Shown piece after piece: positions 1 through 7,025 of a stretch of DNA of 24,734 bases. How positions within the stretch are numbered: position 1 is the first letter of the stretch; the number at the start of each line of letters is the position of its first letter. Location of the stretch: assembly GCA_900554215.1 (NCBI GenBank), contig USGG01000026.1:1-24734 (forward strand). Direction: 5' to 3'. Under the pieces are notes generated by a model. That model ran no database searches. It saw nothing but the letters and a program-made list of their open reading frames with translations, and had not been told where the DNA came from. The translations under genes were made by a program, and so were the position numbers. This stretch comes from an uncultured Megasphaera sp. Lineage in GTDB: Bacteria > Bacillota > Negativicutes > Veillonellales > Megasphaeraceae.

Positions 1-216
1 CATAAACAAATCGTATTCGTCCTGCGTGGCAAACCCATATAATACGATGGCGTCTTCACGGACGCTCATATACGTAAACAAGGTGATTTCCCGATTCAGC
101 GCCAGCTTGTCCATCGTCGACGCCGGAATGGACACGCGGTAGCCGACGCCGTGGACGTCGACAAAGCAGGAATCGCGGAATATATGCGTCACAATCCCCT
201 TGACATACCCAATCAT
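1..216 (-). CDS. ruvA: Holliday junction branch migration protein RuvA (N-terminal part, cut by window edge)
   Basis: The first 72 codons of RuvA are visible; the rest lies beyond base 1. RuvA is the tetrameric DNA-binding subunit of the RuvAB complex: it holds four-way junctions open while the RuvB helicase drives branch migration, and RuvC resolves the junction. The visible part begins MIGYVKGIV and continues with VDVHGVGYRV, the hallmark of the N-terminal OB-fold domain. The ATG overlaps the ruvC stop codon in a 4-base ATGA arrangement, so the two are probably translationally coupled in the order ruvC-ruvA. ruvB would be expected further downstream, outside the window. The partial state is due only to the window boundary. 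Confidence 0.93.
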   Translation of the reverse strand, partial: MIGYVKGIVTHIFRDSCFVDVHGVGYRVSIPASTMDKLALNREITLFTYMSVREDAIVLYGFATQDEYDLFM

Positions 217-713
217 AACTGCACCGTCCTTTTCAAACGCTGCGAATGGCTGGAATAAATGGCGTAAATGGCCATCGCCAGCCCGTCGGCCGCATCGTCC
301 GGCTTGATTTTCTCGCGAATGCCCAGCAGGCGCATGGTCATATCGATGACCTGCTCCTTCGTCGCCCGGCCGTAGCCCGTCACGCCCTGCTTTACCTGCA
401 GCGGCGTAAATTCCAGCAAGGGAATGCCGGCCTGCTGCGCCGTCAGGAGAATGATGCCGCGGGCCTGGCCGACGGTAATAGCCGTCGTGACGTTGCGGTT
501 GAAAAACAGCTGTTCTACGCCGATAATATCGGGCTTATACTTAGCGTACAGCTCGTTCAGCCCTTCAAAGATAGTCACGAGGCGTTCGCCGTCGCTGTGG
601 TCCGGCGTTGTTTGAATCGTTCCATATGTAACCGGTGTAAGACGGCTTCCCTGGGCGTCGACGATGCCGAAGCCGCAGATGGCCGTTCCCGGGTCTATTC
701 CCATAGCCCGCAT
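213..713 (-). CDS. ruvC: Crossover junction endodeoxyribonuclease RuvC
   Basis: RuvC is the metal-dependent nuclease that cuts Holliday junctions symmetrically in the final step of recombination. The 166-residue product has normal family length. All four catalytic acidic residues are visible: D7 in GIDPGT, E67 in VEQLFF, and D140 and D143 in KPDDAADGLA, matching E. coli D7/E66/D138/D141. The start at 713 is chosen because GGAAGGA lies about 6 bases upstream and MRAMGIDPG is the usual beginning; the reading frame stays open further upstream but without a ribosome site. A promoter of its own sits at 751-779, and the rpmF terminator isolates it from the upstream operon. The stop overlaps the ruvA start. 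Confidence 0.95.
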   Translation of the reverse strand: MRAMGIDPGTAICGFGIVDAQGSRLTPVTYGTIQTTPDHSDGERLVTIFEGLNELYAKYKPDIIGVEQLFFNRNVTTAITVGQARGIILLTAQQAGIPLLEFTPLQVKQGVTGYGRATKEQVIDMTMRLLGIREKIKPDDAADGLAMAIYAIYSSHSQRLKRTVQL

Positions 714-750
714 GAATATCCTTCCTTTCACTACGCAAGCTGTACCGTTT

Positions 751-779
751 ATTATACCATGAATCGGCCTGCCCGTCAT
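751..779 (-). promoter_or_regulatory. Probable sigma-70-type promoter of ruvC-ruvA
   Basis: On the minus strand a perfect TATAAT (751-756) follows ATGACG (774-779, 4/6 to TTGACA) with a 17-base spacer. It lies between the rpmF terminator and the ruvC ribosome site, where a promoter is needed. Confidence 0.6.
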
Positions 780-811
780 AGAGCTGCCACCGTATTTTCC
801 ATGGCATTGCC

Positions 812-841
812 AAAAAGAGCGCCCTTACGGACGCTCTTTTT
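812..841 (-). terminator. Rho-independent terminator after rpmF
   Basis: A 10-base perfect outer stem, AAAAAGAGCG (812-821) against CGCTCTTTTT (832-841), encloses a short GC-rich inner part. The T-run on the minus strand follows the rpmF stop by about a dozen bases, so it most likely ends the yceD-rpmF transcript. Confidence 0.85.
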
Positions 842-852
842 ATTTCATACTC

Positions 853-1038
853 TTATTCAGCTGTTGTGTTGTTAACAACCTGTTTGCCCTTATAGAAGCC
901 GCAAGTGGGGCATACATGATGGGGCATTACTGCTTCGTGGCACTGCGGGCATTCAACGAAACCCGGCGCTGTCAGCTTCCAGTTTGCACGACGCATTTTC
1001 TGACGAGTCTGGGACAATCTGTTCTTTGGTACTGCCAT
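853..1038 (-). CDS. rpmF: 50S ribosomal protein L32
   Basis: L32 is a small structural protein of the large ribosomal subunit. The 61-residue product begins MAVPKNRLSQTRQKMRRANW, the family signature, and carries a zinc-ribbon pair C30-x2-C33 and C43-x2-C46, so this is the zinc-containing (C+) form. The start at 1038 is supported by an ideal AAGGAGGTG ribosome site about 6 bases upstream; the open frame extends further 5' but without support. It follows yceD by 32 bases, the classic bacterial yceD-rpmF pairing, and is closed by the terminator at 812-841. Here the usual fatty-acid genes (plsX, fab) do not follow; ruvC does. Confidence 0.97.
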   Translation of the reverse strand: MAVPKNRLSQTRQKMRRANWKLTAPGFVECPQCHEAVMPHHVCPTCGFYKGKQVVNNTTAE

Positions 1039-1070
1039 GTTCTGCACCTCCTTAAACCATGGTACGTATT

Positions 1071-1571
1071 TTAGTGCTTTGATTTTAATAAATCCCCCAA
1101 GACGGCGAGTCTCGGGTCGATCCTGTCGGTAGGACAACTACAGGGTCCTTCATTCAAGTTTGCGCCGCACTGCGGGCACAGGCCCTTACAGTCAGGCTGG
1201 CACAACACCTTCATGGGCTCGCTGAGGATCAACGTTTCTCTAATTGTCTCCGTCAAATCGATGTATTCCCCGTTATAAGGCAATACGTCATCAGGAAGCT
1301 CTGCTTCCGTACCATAGACTTCAGACAGTGTTGCATTCCGATCCACCGATACCGGCATCAGACAGCGGCTGCATGCATACATGCCGGATGTACGAACTGT
1401 TCCTTTGACGACGATGTGCGTGCCATCGGACCAGAACGCGCCTTCCACAGCCACAACATGGTTTTTCCAAGGAAAAGCGTCTACATCACCTAAATCGGCA
1501 GCCGGCTTTTGAAAGGAAAAAGGAACTTTCCTTCCTTCCTCCTTTAGTGCTTCTTCGACTTGTAGTTTCAT
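1071..1571 (-). CDS. yceD: YceD/DUF177 family protein (23S rRNA accumulation)
   Basis: YceD proteins are needed for normal 23S rRNA accumulation and are almost always encoded just before rpmF, as here. The 166-residue product carries the family's cysteine pattern: C67-x2-C70 in ACSRCL, then C124, C128, C132 and C135 in the CQPDCKGLCPQCGANLN segment, plus C144 and C146, probably a metal-binding cluster. The start at 1571 has GAGGT about 6 bases upstream. It is the first gene of a two-gene operon driven by a consensus promoter at 1592-1620. The molecular role in rRNA processing is known only by genetics in other species. Confidence 0.93.
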   Translation of the reverse strand: MKLQVEEALKEEGRKVPFSFQKPAADLGDVDAFPWKNHVVAVEGAFWSDGTHIVVKGTVRTSGMYACSRCLMPVSVDRNATLSEVYGTEAELPDDVLPYNGEYIDLTETIRETLILSEPMKVLCQPDCKGLCPQCGANLNEGPCSCPTDRIDPRLAVLGDLLKSKH

Positions 1572-1591
1572 ATTTCTACCTCGACTTTACT

Positions 1592-1620
1592 ATTATATCT
1601 ATCTGTAAATGCTTTGTCAA
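1592..1620 (-). promoter_or_regulatory. Consensus sigma-70 promoter of yceD-rpmF
   Basis: On the minus strand, a perfect TTGACA (1615-1620) and a perfect TATAAT (1592-1597) are separated by exactly 17 bases, about 20 bases before the yceD start. This is the strongest promoter match in the window, in keeping with a ribosomal-protein operon. Confidence 0.9.
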
Positions 1621-1675
1621 TATATTTTTAGGGAATCGCCGGGAGACCGGAAAAAGCCGGAATCCCGCCCCTCTG

Positions 1676-3331
1676 TCAGGGCTGTTTCCGGTCAGGGCCG
1701 ATAAATTCCCGCAGGAGAGAATTGCTGGGAACGACGGACGCATCCAGTCCCTTGAAGGGGTTCAGGAATTTCAGCAGCCGCTGCGCTTCGGCATAATGGG
1801 AGCTTTCCTTGTCAATAGAGCGCAGCAGGGGCTCGGCGTAGGGCTTCAGCACGGACAGCTCGTACGGCAGGGCTGTGTTGAAAATCGTATCGGCATCTTC
1901 CTGATAGGGGTAAATGTTCACTTCTTCGCCGCGGCGCACGTCGGCCCATATGTCCATCGTATCCAGAGGCCCACGGTTGCGGAACTGCTGGTCCCGTACC
2001 ATGCGGCGGATAATCCGCGTGTCGGCCGTCGAAATGCGGTTGTGGTCGTTAATGCGGATCTGCGTCAGTACGCCCAGGGTAATCTTATATTTTTCATACC
2101 GCGGCAGCATGTATGTCAGCGAATCGTTCAGGGCATGGAGCCCTTCGACGACGATGGGCTGCTCCGGCTCCAGATGGACGGGCTTTTCGTCAAAATGCCG
2201 CGTTCCGCTCACGAAATCAAATCGGGACAAGCAGACGTCCCGTCCTTGCTGCAGCTCGTCGATCTGCTGGTTAAACAAAGGGATGTCGATAGCCCGCAGG
2301 GATTCGAAGTCGTAGCTTCCGTCGGGATTTTTCGGCGTATCCTCGCGGTTGTAAAAATAATCGTCCAGCGATATCTTTACGGGCCGCAGCCCTACGACGC
2401 GGAGCTGCGTCGTCAGCCGCTTGCAGAACGTCGTCTTTCCCGCCGACGACGGGCCGGCGATGAGGATAACCTTGATTTTCGGCCGCTGACGGACGATGTA
2501 GTCGGCAATTTCGGCCAGCTTCTTTTCCTGCAGCGCTTCGGCCATATCGACGATATCCTGAATCGTTTCGTCGGCAATATAGCGGTTCAAATCGGAAACG
2601 TACTGACAGCGGACGATACGCCCCCATTCTTCTGCGTCCAAAAACAGGCGTGCCATCTTGGGAATTTCCTTATACGGCGGCAGCTCGTCGGGATTATCCA
2701 CTTTCGGCGTTTCCAATATGACGCCCGGCGCGTAGGAACGCAGGTTGAAGCAGGTCAAATAGCCCATGCTCGGCAGCATAGGCCCCATATAATAATCGAA
2801 GATTTGGCCGCACTGATAGGTCATGACGTTCTGGAGGCCGACGTGGCGCAGCAGCTCCGCTTCCCGTTCCATATGGCGGTTGCGGCACATGTCCATTGCC
2901 GTTTCCGCGCTGAGGACGACCTGGGAAATCGGCTCATCCTGGGCAACGATTTCCTGCATTCGCCGCTTGATCGATTCGACGTCCCGATAGGTCACGGTAT
3001 GTCCAATATCCAGCTCGCAGTACAGCGACTTGCGCAGGGCGTGCTTTACAAACACCTGCCCCTTCGGGTATAGATCGCTGACAGCCCGCACGAGCAGCAT
3101 AATCGCCGTGCGGACAAGGCATTGATTGCCTTCCAGCGTCGCCATGGAAAACCAGGAAATATCTCCGTCTTCCCCTACCTTCGTCTGCAAGCCTACAAAT
3201 TCATTATTATACAGCGCCGCCGCAATGCGCGGTTCCGCGCCGGCATATTGCTCGGAGCAAAGCTGCAGCAGCGTCGTTCCTTCCTTTACGGTATACGTCT
3301 TGCCGTTTGTTTTGTCATGCAGCGTAATCAC
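1676..3331 (-). CDS. Nucleoside kinase with TGS and ThrRS-like N-terminal domains (uridine kinase family)
   Basis: A 551-residue fusion. Residues 1-60 resemble a TGS domain (KTYTVKEGTTLLQLCSEQYA). Residues 70-210 resemble the threonyl-tRNA synthetase additional (SAD) domain. Residues 285-500 form a phosphoribulokinase/uridine-kinase P-loop domain with Walker A GPSSAGKT (293-300) and the SLDDYFYNRED segment (321-331) typical of uridine kinases. The family is annotated as nucleoside kinase in many Firmicutes; the probable reaction is NTP-dependent phosphorylation of uridine or cytidine, but substrate and the role of the tRNA-synthetase-like part are unproven. The start codon is GTG with GGAAGG about 12 bases upstream, rather long spacing. 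It is a single gene; no clear terminator follows. Confidence 0.88.
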   Translation of the reverse strand: MITLHDKTNGKTYTVKEGTTLLQLCSEQYAGAEPRIAAALYNNEFVGLQTKVGEDGDISWFSMATLEGNQCLVRTAIMLLVRAVSDLYPKGQVFVKHALRKSLYCELDIGHTVTYRDVESIKRRMQEIVAQDEPISQVVLSAETAMDMCRNRHMEREAELLRHVGLQNVMTYQCGQIFDYYMGPMLPSMGYLTCFNLRSYAPGVILETPKVDNPDELPPYKEIPKMARLFLDAEEWGRIVRCQYVSDLNRYIADETIQDIVDMAEALQEKKLAEIADYIVRQRPKIKVILIAGPSSAGKTTFCKRLTTQLRVVGLRPVKISLDDYFYNREDTPKNPDGSYDFESLRAIDIPLFNQQIDELQQGRDVCLSRFDFVSGTRHFDEKPVHLEPEQPIVVEGLHALNDSLTYMLPRYEKYKITLGVLTQIRINDHNRISTADTRIIRRMVRDQQFRNRGPLDTMDIWADVRRGEEVNIYPYQEDADTIFNTALPYELSVLKPYAEPLLRSIDKESSHYAEAQRLLKFLNPFKGLDASVVPSNSLLREFIGPDRKQP

Positions 3332-3409
3332 AACTGGTCACATCCTTCCGTATAACCCTTGTTCTCTTAACTATATTCGAGAAAACCGACGCTTTTTCCT
3401 TTTTTATGA

Positions 3410-3415
3410 TATAAT
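3410..3415 (+). promoter_or_regulatory. Probable -10 element for the plus-strand gene at 3455
   Basis: A perfect TATAAT lies 39 bases before the start codon of the gene at 3455. The -35 region is poor (CCGACG at 18 bases spacing), so the promoter may be weak or helped by an activator. Confidence 0.4.
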
Positions 3416-3454
3416 GAGAGCCGTACCACACTATATGCAAAGAAGGAACCGGCT

Positions 3455-4474
3455 ATGAAAGTATCGTCTATTCCCAAACCAGATATAAAAATACTAATTG
3501 CCGCCGCTGTCATCGCCGCATGTATCGGCGCCGCCAGCCTGTCTTATGAAACCATATATAAGGCTACGCCGGAGTACTCATTTTCCCGCCTCGTCGCCGC
3601 CGCGCAGACCGGAGACAACGAAACCCTGTCGCTCTCAGCGGACGAGGCCGAACTGGCCGGCCAGCTTTTCGACAGTCTGATCCGCCGGCAGGAAGGCCAA
3701 ACGACGGCGTCCCGCGCCCTGCGCTTGCCGGTAAAAGGAGAGTTTATCCGCGCCTGCCAGACAATCCTCGCCGGCGATTCAGACGAAGACCAGCTGGAAG
3801 CCGGGCAAAAGATCATTGCCGACGTGGAAAACCAAGCAGGTCTGCTCCTTCCCGCCTCGGGCTGGCGCTATGAATCGGCGTCATGGAGCCGCCAGGACGG
3901 TTCGGGTTACGCCCAGCTGACGGCAACCTTTTACAACGACTCGCTGCAAGCGTCCATTCCCATTACCTTTCAGATGGAAAAGACATCGGCCCGTCAATGG
4001 CGCGTCGTCGCCTTTGCCGACCCGGACGCCGTCGTACAGGAATTGCAGCAGGCCTCTGAAGCAGCCTTGGCAGCGGCCAACCGGCCCGTTTCCCAGCGCA
4101 TCGATGCCCTCATCCAGATCACAGGCCTCTCCGCTTCCGTCGTTCGCGGCAGCACGGAGCAGGATACATACCTGCGCATCCAATACACGCCGAAGCTGTC
4201 CGCACAGGGTAAGGAAACCCTCCGGGAAGTCAAAGGCCTGTACGAGCTGCGCCGTACCGACTCGACGCGCCTCTTCTCCGCGCCCATACGCATAGCCCTC
4301 TACGCCGACGGCAAAGCTCATACCAGCCAGTTCCGGCTGAACGCCGCCGTTCCGGCCCAGGCCGAGCTGCTCCGCATAGCGACGCTGGAAGGGCTGCAGA
4401 GCAGCATTTCCATTACCTCCGTCCAGCTGCAAGACGGCACGCAGCTCGAGCTGAAAGATTCGCTGATAAATTAA
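3455..4474 (+). CDS. Membrane-anchored protein of unknown function
   Basis: A 339-residue protein with one N-terminal membrane segment (about residues 11-30) and no cleavage site that convinces, so probably anchored with the bulk outside the cytoplasm. The segment TPEYSFSRLVAAAQTGDNET (38-57) recalls the start of DUF2939-type proteins, in which a short chain position is followed by a helix and a 'D-x-x-x-L' turn; this is a weak resemblance. The remainder alternates polar strands and helices, with no cysteines or catalytic motif in the exported part. AAGGA precedes the ATG at good spacing. It is one of only two plus-strand genes, runs convergently into the RseC-family gene, and is closed by the terminator at 4484-4522. 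Confidence 0.75.
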   Translation: MKVSSIPKPDIKILIAAAVIAACIGAASLSYETIYKATPEYSFSRLVAAAQTGDNETLSLSADEAELAGQLFDSLIRRQEGQTTASRALRLPVKGEFIRACQTILAGDSDEDQLEAGQKIIADVENQAGLLLPASGWRYESASWSRQDGSGYAQLTATFYNDSLQASIPITFQMEKTSARQWRVVAFADPDAVVQELQQASEAALAAANRPVSQRIDALIQITGLSASVVRGSTEQDTYLRIQYTPKLSAQGKETLREVKGLYELRRTDSTRLFSAPIRIALYADGKAHTSQFRLNAAVPAQAELLRIATLEGLQSSISITSVQLQDGTQLELKDSLIN

Positions 4475-4483
4475 CAAACGATA

Positions 4484-4522
4484 AAAAATCCGTATGGAAC
4501 ACGTCGTCCCATACGGATTTTT
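4484..4522. terminator. Bidirectional terminator between convergent genes
   Basis: A perfect 14-base stem, AAAAATCCGTATGG (4484-4497) against CCATACGGATTTTT (4509-4522), with an 11-base loop. A/T runs on both sides let it work for the plus-strand gene ending at 4474 and the minus-strand gene ending at 4542. Confidence 0.93.
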
Positions 4523-4541
4523 ACGCAGTATAATGAAATAG

Positions 4542-4958
4542 CTAGCGGCAGACTTCGATAATCTTCGGCTTGGCATTGATATCGTTCGTCAATGAGCGGT
4601 CAAACAGTTTGACGCCGACAACGCCGATAAGAAATCCGACGATACCGCCGACAATCGCAGCCTGCATGGCATCCATGCCTTGGGAAAGGCCGATCCAGTG
4701 ACCAGCGACGGCTCCGAGGCCGGCGACGATAAGCGGCATGATAAAGCAGACAAAGGCGCCGATGATGATGTTGACTTCCCGCACTTCAAATTTGACGTGC
4801 TGCCCCACTTCCGCACCGATAGGATTCAGCGCCTTGACGACGATGTGTTCCGCGCCGGGACAAGCGCCGCAGGCCATGCAGTCCGAATGGCGGCCGACCT
4901 TTACTTCGGCAAGGCCGTCTTCTTCAATCGATAAGATCGTGCCTTCTTCTATTTTCAT
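4542..4958 (-). CDS. SoxR-reducing/RseC family membrane protein
   Basis: A 138-residue protein of the RseC/MucC family. It starts MKIEEGTILSIEEDGLAEVK, followed by the conserved cysteine cluster C27-x2-C30-x2-C33 (DCMACGACPG) that may bind a metal or Fe-S centre, and two membrane segments (about 62-88 and 98-118). In proteobacteria RseC is a positive modulator of sigma-E and is linked to Rnf-driven reduction of SoxR; in anaerobic Firmicutes the family is usually near Rnf or redox genes, and its role is not settled. GGAGAAGGAG precedes the ATG. Here it stands alone behind its own promoter (5038-5066), flanked by palindromes. Confidence 0.88.
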   Translation of the reverse strand: MKIEEGTILSIEEDGLAEVKVGRHSDCMACGACPGAEHIVVKALNPIGAEVGQHVKFEVREVNIIIGAFVCFIMPLIVAGLGAVAGHWIGLSQGMDAMQAAIVGGIVGFLIGVVGVKLFDRSLTNDINAKPKIIEVCR

Positions 4959-4985
4959 GATGATTCACTCCTTCTCCTATGTCAC

Positions 4986-5002
4986 GCCTGCATCATGCAG
5001 GC
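4986..5002. repeat. 17-bp perfect palindrome in the rseC leader
   Basis: GCCTGCAT-C-ATGCAGGC, an 8-1-8 perfect inverted repeat, 28 bases before the RseC-family start and downstream of its predicted transcription start. It can be an operator or an RNA hairpin close to the ribosome site; there is no T-run, so it is not a terminator. Confidence 0.6.
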
Positions 5003-5037
5003 AGTACCATCAACGTATAGTAATTATCGTTTATATT

Positions 5038-5066
5038 ATTATAGCACGGCTTGTCAACTCAATCAA
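5038..5066 (-). promoter_or_regulatory. Probable promoter of the RseC-family gene
   Basis: On the minus strand, TTGATT (5061-5066) and a perfect TATAAT (5038-5043) are 17 bases apart. A perfect TTGACA (5052-5057) also lies here and could serve a second, shifted -10 (TATAAA, 16-base spacing), giving two overlapping promoters. Confidence 0.65.
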
Positions 5067-5080
5067 CACCATTATGGTGT
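5066..5080. promoter_or_regulatory. 15-bp palindrome abutting the rseC -35 region (possible operator)
   Basis: ACACCAT-T-ATGGTGT, a perfect 7-1-7 inverted repeat that touches the upstream edge of the -35 hexamer. Position and symmetry suit a dimeric regulator; no specific factor is recognised. Confidence 0.5.
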
Positions 5081-5106
5081 AGTTTTATATCTTGAATGCA
5101 TGTCCT

Positions 5107-5125
5107 GTATATCCTGAGGATATAC
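5107..5125. repeat. 19-bp palindrome between the rseC promoter and the AbfD-like gene terminator
   Basis: GTATATCC-TGA-GGATATAC, a perfect 8-3-8 inverted repeat with no adjacent T-run on either strand. It is more likely a protein-binding site than a terminator. Confidence 0.5.
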
Positions 5126-5149
5126 GCTGCCGCAAAGCCGTTCAAATAG

Positions 5150-5190
5150 AAAAAGTATACTCCTCCAGCCGTGCGAGGAGTATACTTTTT
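5150..5190 (-). terminator. Strong rho-independent terminator after the AbfD-like gene
   Basis: A perfect 16-base stem, with AAAAAGTATACTCCTC (5150-5165) against its complement (5175-5190), and a 9-base loop. T-runs flank both sides; on the minus strand it lies 59 bases after the stop of the gene at 5250. Confidence 0.93.
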
Positions 5191-5249
5191 ACCATGCGTT
5201 GCTTAGGTTACACTACGGTACATCGCTTTCCCTATCTGCTGCCCAAACC

Positions 5250-6794
5250 TCAGCTTTCAACCTTCGGCAAATCGAGAGTCGTGCAGATACGGCCTTGGCG
5301 CTTGCCGATGGTGTCGATAAATTCTTCGGCTTTCTGCGCGTCTGTTTCAATACCCGTAGCAACCTTTACGAGGCCTTTCAGGTATTCCCAGTCCGTATAC
5401 ATTCTGGCCATGACAGTCGACGCTTCCTGGTTGCCGCCGCCGTGGAGGGCCATAGCCGTCCAGTTGGAGCCGCGTACCATGTGTTCGATGAAGCGGCTGG
5501 CCCGCAGACGGTCGAAGGCATTGTATTTCGGGTTGCCCGGGTTGAAGGCTCGCTGGCACAGTTCGCCGACTTCGGGATTTCTCATATCCAGTTCGGACGG
5601 AGCCGTTTCGCCGAAGCCTGCCAAGATGTCGCGGGCGTACCGAACAGCGTCGAAGGGGATCTTCGTGCAGGTGTATTTGCACGTATGGGACATGAGCGGG
5701 TTGGGAATCCAGAAGCCGCTGGGATGCTGGAATCCTTCTACGCCCGAAGCGATGGACAGGCCGTATACCGTTTCAGCAGTCATTGCCATTTCCGTGAGCT
5801 TCGTCCGGATATGACCGGCTTTCTGCACGCCGACCATATCGGCCAACAGACTTGCCGCGCCGCAGAGAGCCGAGCATCCGCCGGCCTTGCATCCGCCGGC
5901 CGTTAGTCTGTGGACTGCCGTGAAGTAGCTCAGGAGCCGTCCTACGTACTGCGTTTCGCCGCAGAGGAATACTCTTTCATTCGGTACGAATACGCGGTCA
6001 AAGTATACGAGCGCCTGATGGTCGGCATACTGTTTGCCCAAGTCGATGCCTTCGATATCGCCTTCGACTTCGAAGAAGCGTTTATCCTGAGGCGTACGGC
6101 CCAAGACAAAGGTCAAACCCGGCGTATCGGCAGGAACGGCGCAGGCGACGGCAAAATCTTTGTCTTCCGGCTTCATGTTCGTCGTCGGAACGATGACGAT
6201 TTCATGAGCGAAGAGGATGCCCGTCTGATTGCACTTGAACCCGCTGATGACGATGCCGTCTTCGCGGACTTCGTCGACGTGGACGTAGGAATCGCGGTCG
6301 GCCTGTGCATGAGGCGGCGCCGTCCGCAGCCCTTTGACGTCCGTTACCGTAACGGTACAGGTCAAGTCGTTCTGCTGTACGTATTTCAGGAAATTCATGA
6401 AGCGTTCAAAATAGTTGGTGCCCAAATCGTGGTCCATATCGTAGCACGCAGGGCCTAATCCGGCAAATGCTTCCGAGCCGGTGCAGCGGTGCGTACAGCA
6501 ACCGATGACTTCAGCCAGCGCTCTGGCGGCTCTGGTCTTGCGGTTCGCGTCTTCTGCCGAACGGAGGGGAGCATTGTAAATACTGACCCGTTCGTCAAGC
6601 ATATGTGACGGAACAGTAATCAGATCCTGCCAGTCCGGGCGATGCTGCAGTTCGTAGATCTTGGAGATGGCGTTAAAGCTGGCCGCCAAGGGCGGATAGG
6701 TCGTAACGTCTTCAATTTTCTCTCCCAGGAACCATACGTTCATCGGTTTTCTGGCGCGAATGCTGTCTTGGAATTGTTGTTTAGTCATTAACAT
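5250..6794 (-). CDS. 4-hydroxyphenylacetate 3-hydroxylase / 4-hydroxybutyryl-CoA dehydratase (AbfD-like) family flavo-Fe-S protein
   Basis: A 514-residue protein matching Clostridium aminobutyricum AbfD (about 490 residues) over its whole length, from MLMTKQQF onward. AbfD is a cytoplasmic FAD/[4Fe-4S] enzyme that dehydrates 4-hydroxybutyryl-CoA to crotonyl-CoA through a ketyl radical. All four cluster ligands are kept: C100, C104, H295 and C302 (AbfD C99, C103, H292, C299); T191 and K303 also match. However AbfD E257, Y296 and E455 align here with Q260, A299 and about M448, and A460 with G453, so the substrate or reaction may differ. The start at 6794 follows GGAGGGG at 8 bases and fits the AbfD N-terminus; an in-frame ATG at 6821 lacks support. 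A sigma-54-type promoter and activator gene lie upstream. The C-terminus is some 20 residues longer than AbfD. Confidence 0.88.
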   Translation of the reverse strand: MLMTKQQFQDSIRARKPMNVWFLGEKIEDVTTYPPLAASFNAISKIYELQHRPDWQDLITVPSHMLDERVSIYNAPLRSAEDANRKTRAARALAEVIGCCTHRCTGSEAFAGLGPACYDMDHDLGTNYFERFMNFLKYVQQNDLTCTVTVTDVKGLRTAPPHAQADRDSYVHVDEVREDGIVISGFKCNQTGILFAHEIVIVPTTNMKPEDKDFAVACAVPADTPGLTFVLGRTPQDKRFFEVEGDIEGIDLGKQYADHQALVYFDRVFVPNERVFLCGETQYVGRLLSYFTAVHRLTAGGCKAGGCSALCGAASLLADMVGVQKAGHIRTKLTEMAMTAETVYGLSIASGVEGFQHPSGFWIPNPLMSHTCKYTCTKIPFDAVRYARDILAGFGETAPSELDMRNPEVGELCQRAFNPGNPKYNAFDRLRASRFIEHMVRGSNWTAMALHGGGNQEASTVMARMYTDWEYLKGLVKVATGIETDAQKAEEFIDTIGKRQGRICTTLDLPKVES

Positions 6795-6867
6795 ACCAAA
6801 CCCCTCCTTCGCTGGACTCATATTTCATACACTATCCTATACCTGATGGGTCTTTCACAAATATATA

Positions 6868-6884
6868 TGAAATAAATATGCCAA
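6868..6884 (-). promoter_or_regulatory. Candidate sigma-54 (-24/-12) promoter of the AbfD-like gene
   Basis: The minus strand reads TTGGCATATTTATTTCA. Against YTGGCAcg-N4-TTGCW the -24 half is perfect (TTGGCA) and the -12 half is TTTCA, one mismatch, with exact spacing. It lies about 75 bases upstream of the 6794 start and downstream of the activator gene's terminator. The mismatch falls in the usually conserved -12 GC, so this is a candidate only. Confidence 0.5.
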
Positions 6885-6920
6885 ATATTAAAAAGACATA
6901 AATGGCGTAATTATCGAAAT

Positions 6921-6978
6921 AAAAAAACATATCGGCATCCATCATGATGTACATTTACATCACCTGTATGCCGATATG
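6921..6978 (-). terminator. Terminator of the sigma-54 activator gene
   Basis: On the minus strand an 11-base perfect stem, CATATCGGCAT (6928-6938 on plus) with ATGCCGATATG (6968-6978), is followed by seven T's. Inside the loop a second 7-base stem forms from the palindrome at 6946-6961. It separates the activator transcript from the AbfD-like gene. Confidence 0.8.
6946..6961. promoter_or_regulatory. Candidate enhancer (UAS) box 1 for the sigma-54 activator
   Basis: GATGTACATTTACATC, an inverted repeat (GATGTA-N4-TACATC). It is 13/16 identical to the box at 7026-7041 and about 100 bases upstream of the expected start of transcription of the AbfD-like gene, a normal distance for an enhancer-binding protein. 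Confidence 0.45.
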
Positions 6979-7025
6979 CCTGCCCCTTATTGCCAATGCA
7001 ATAGCTATACCGCCTTCGTCAAACC

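Noticed and set aside
1630..1668. GC-rich imperfect palindrome after the nucleoside kinase gene
   Set aside because: Only short 4-base stems pair well and the downstream stretch is CTAAAAATA, without the T-run needed for a rho-independent terminator.
1547..3073. Long plus-strand open frame of 508 codons antisense to the nucleoside kinase
   Set aside because: It is a mirror of the GC-rich codon pattern on the other strand, has no recognisable domain, and the minus-strand frame has clear TGS and P-loop motifs. The same holds for the long antisense frames at 7879-8874, 15601-16530, 19262-20491 and 22792-23790.
6975..7005. Second sigma-54-like site, TTGGCAATAAGGGGCA on the minus strand
   Set aside because: The GG-GC distance is one base short, and the site lies upstream of the activator's terminator hairpin, so transcription from it would be stopped.
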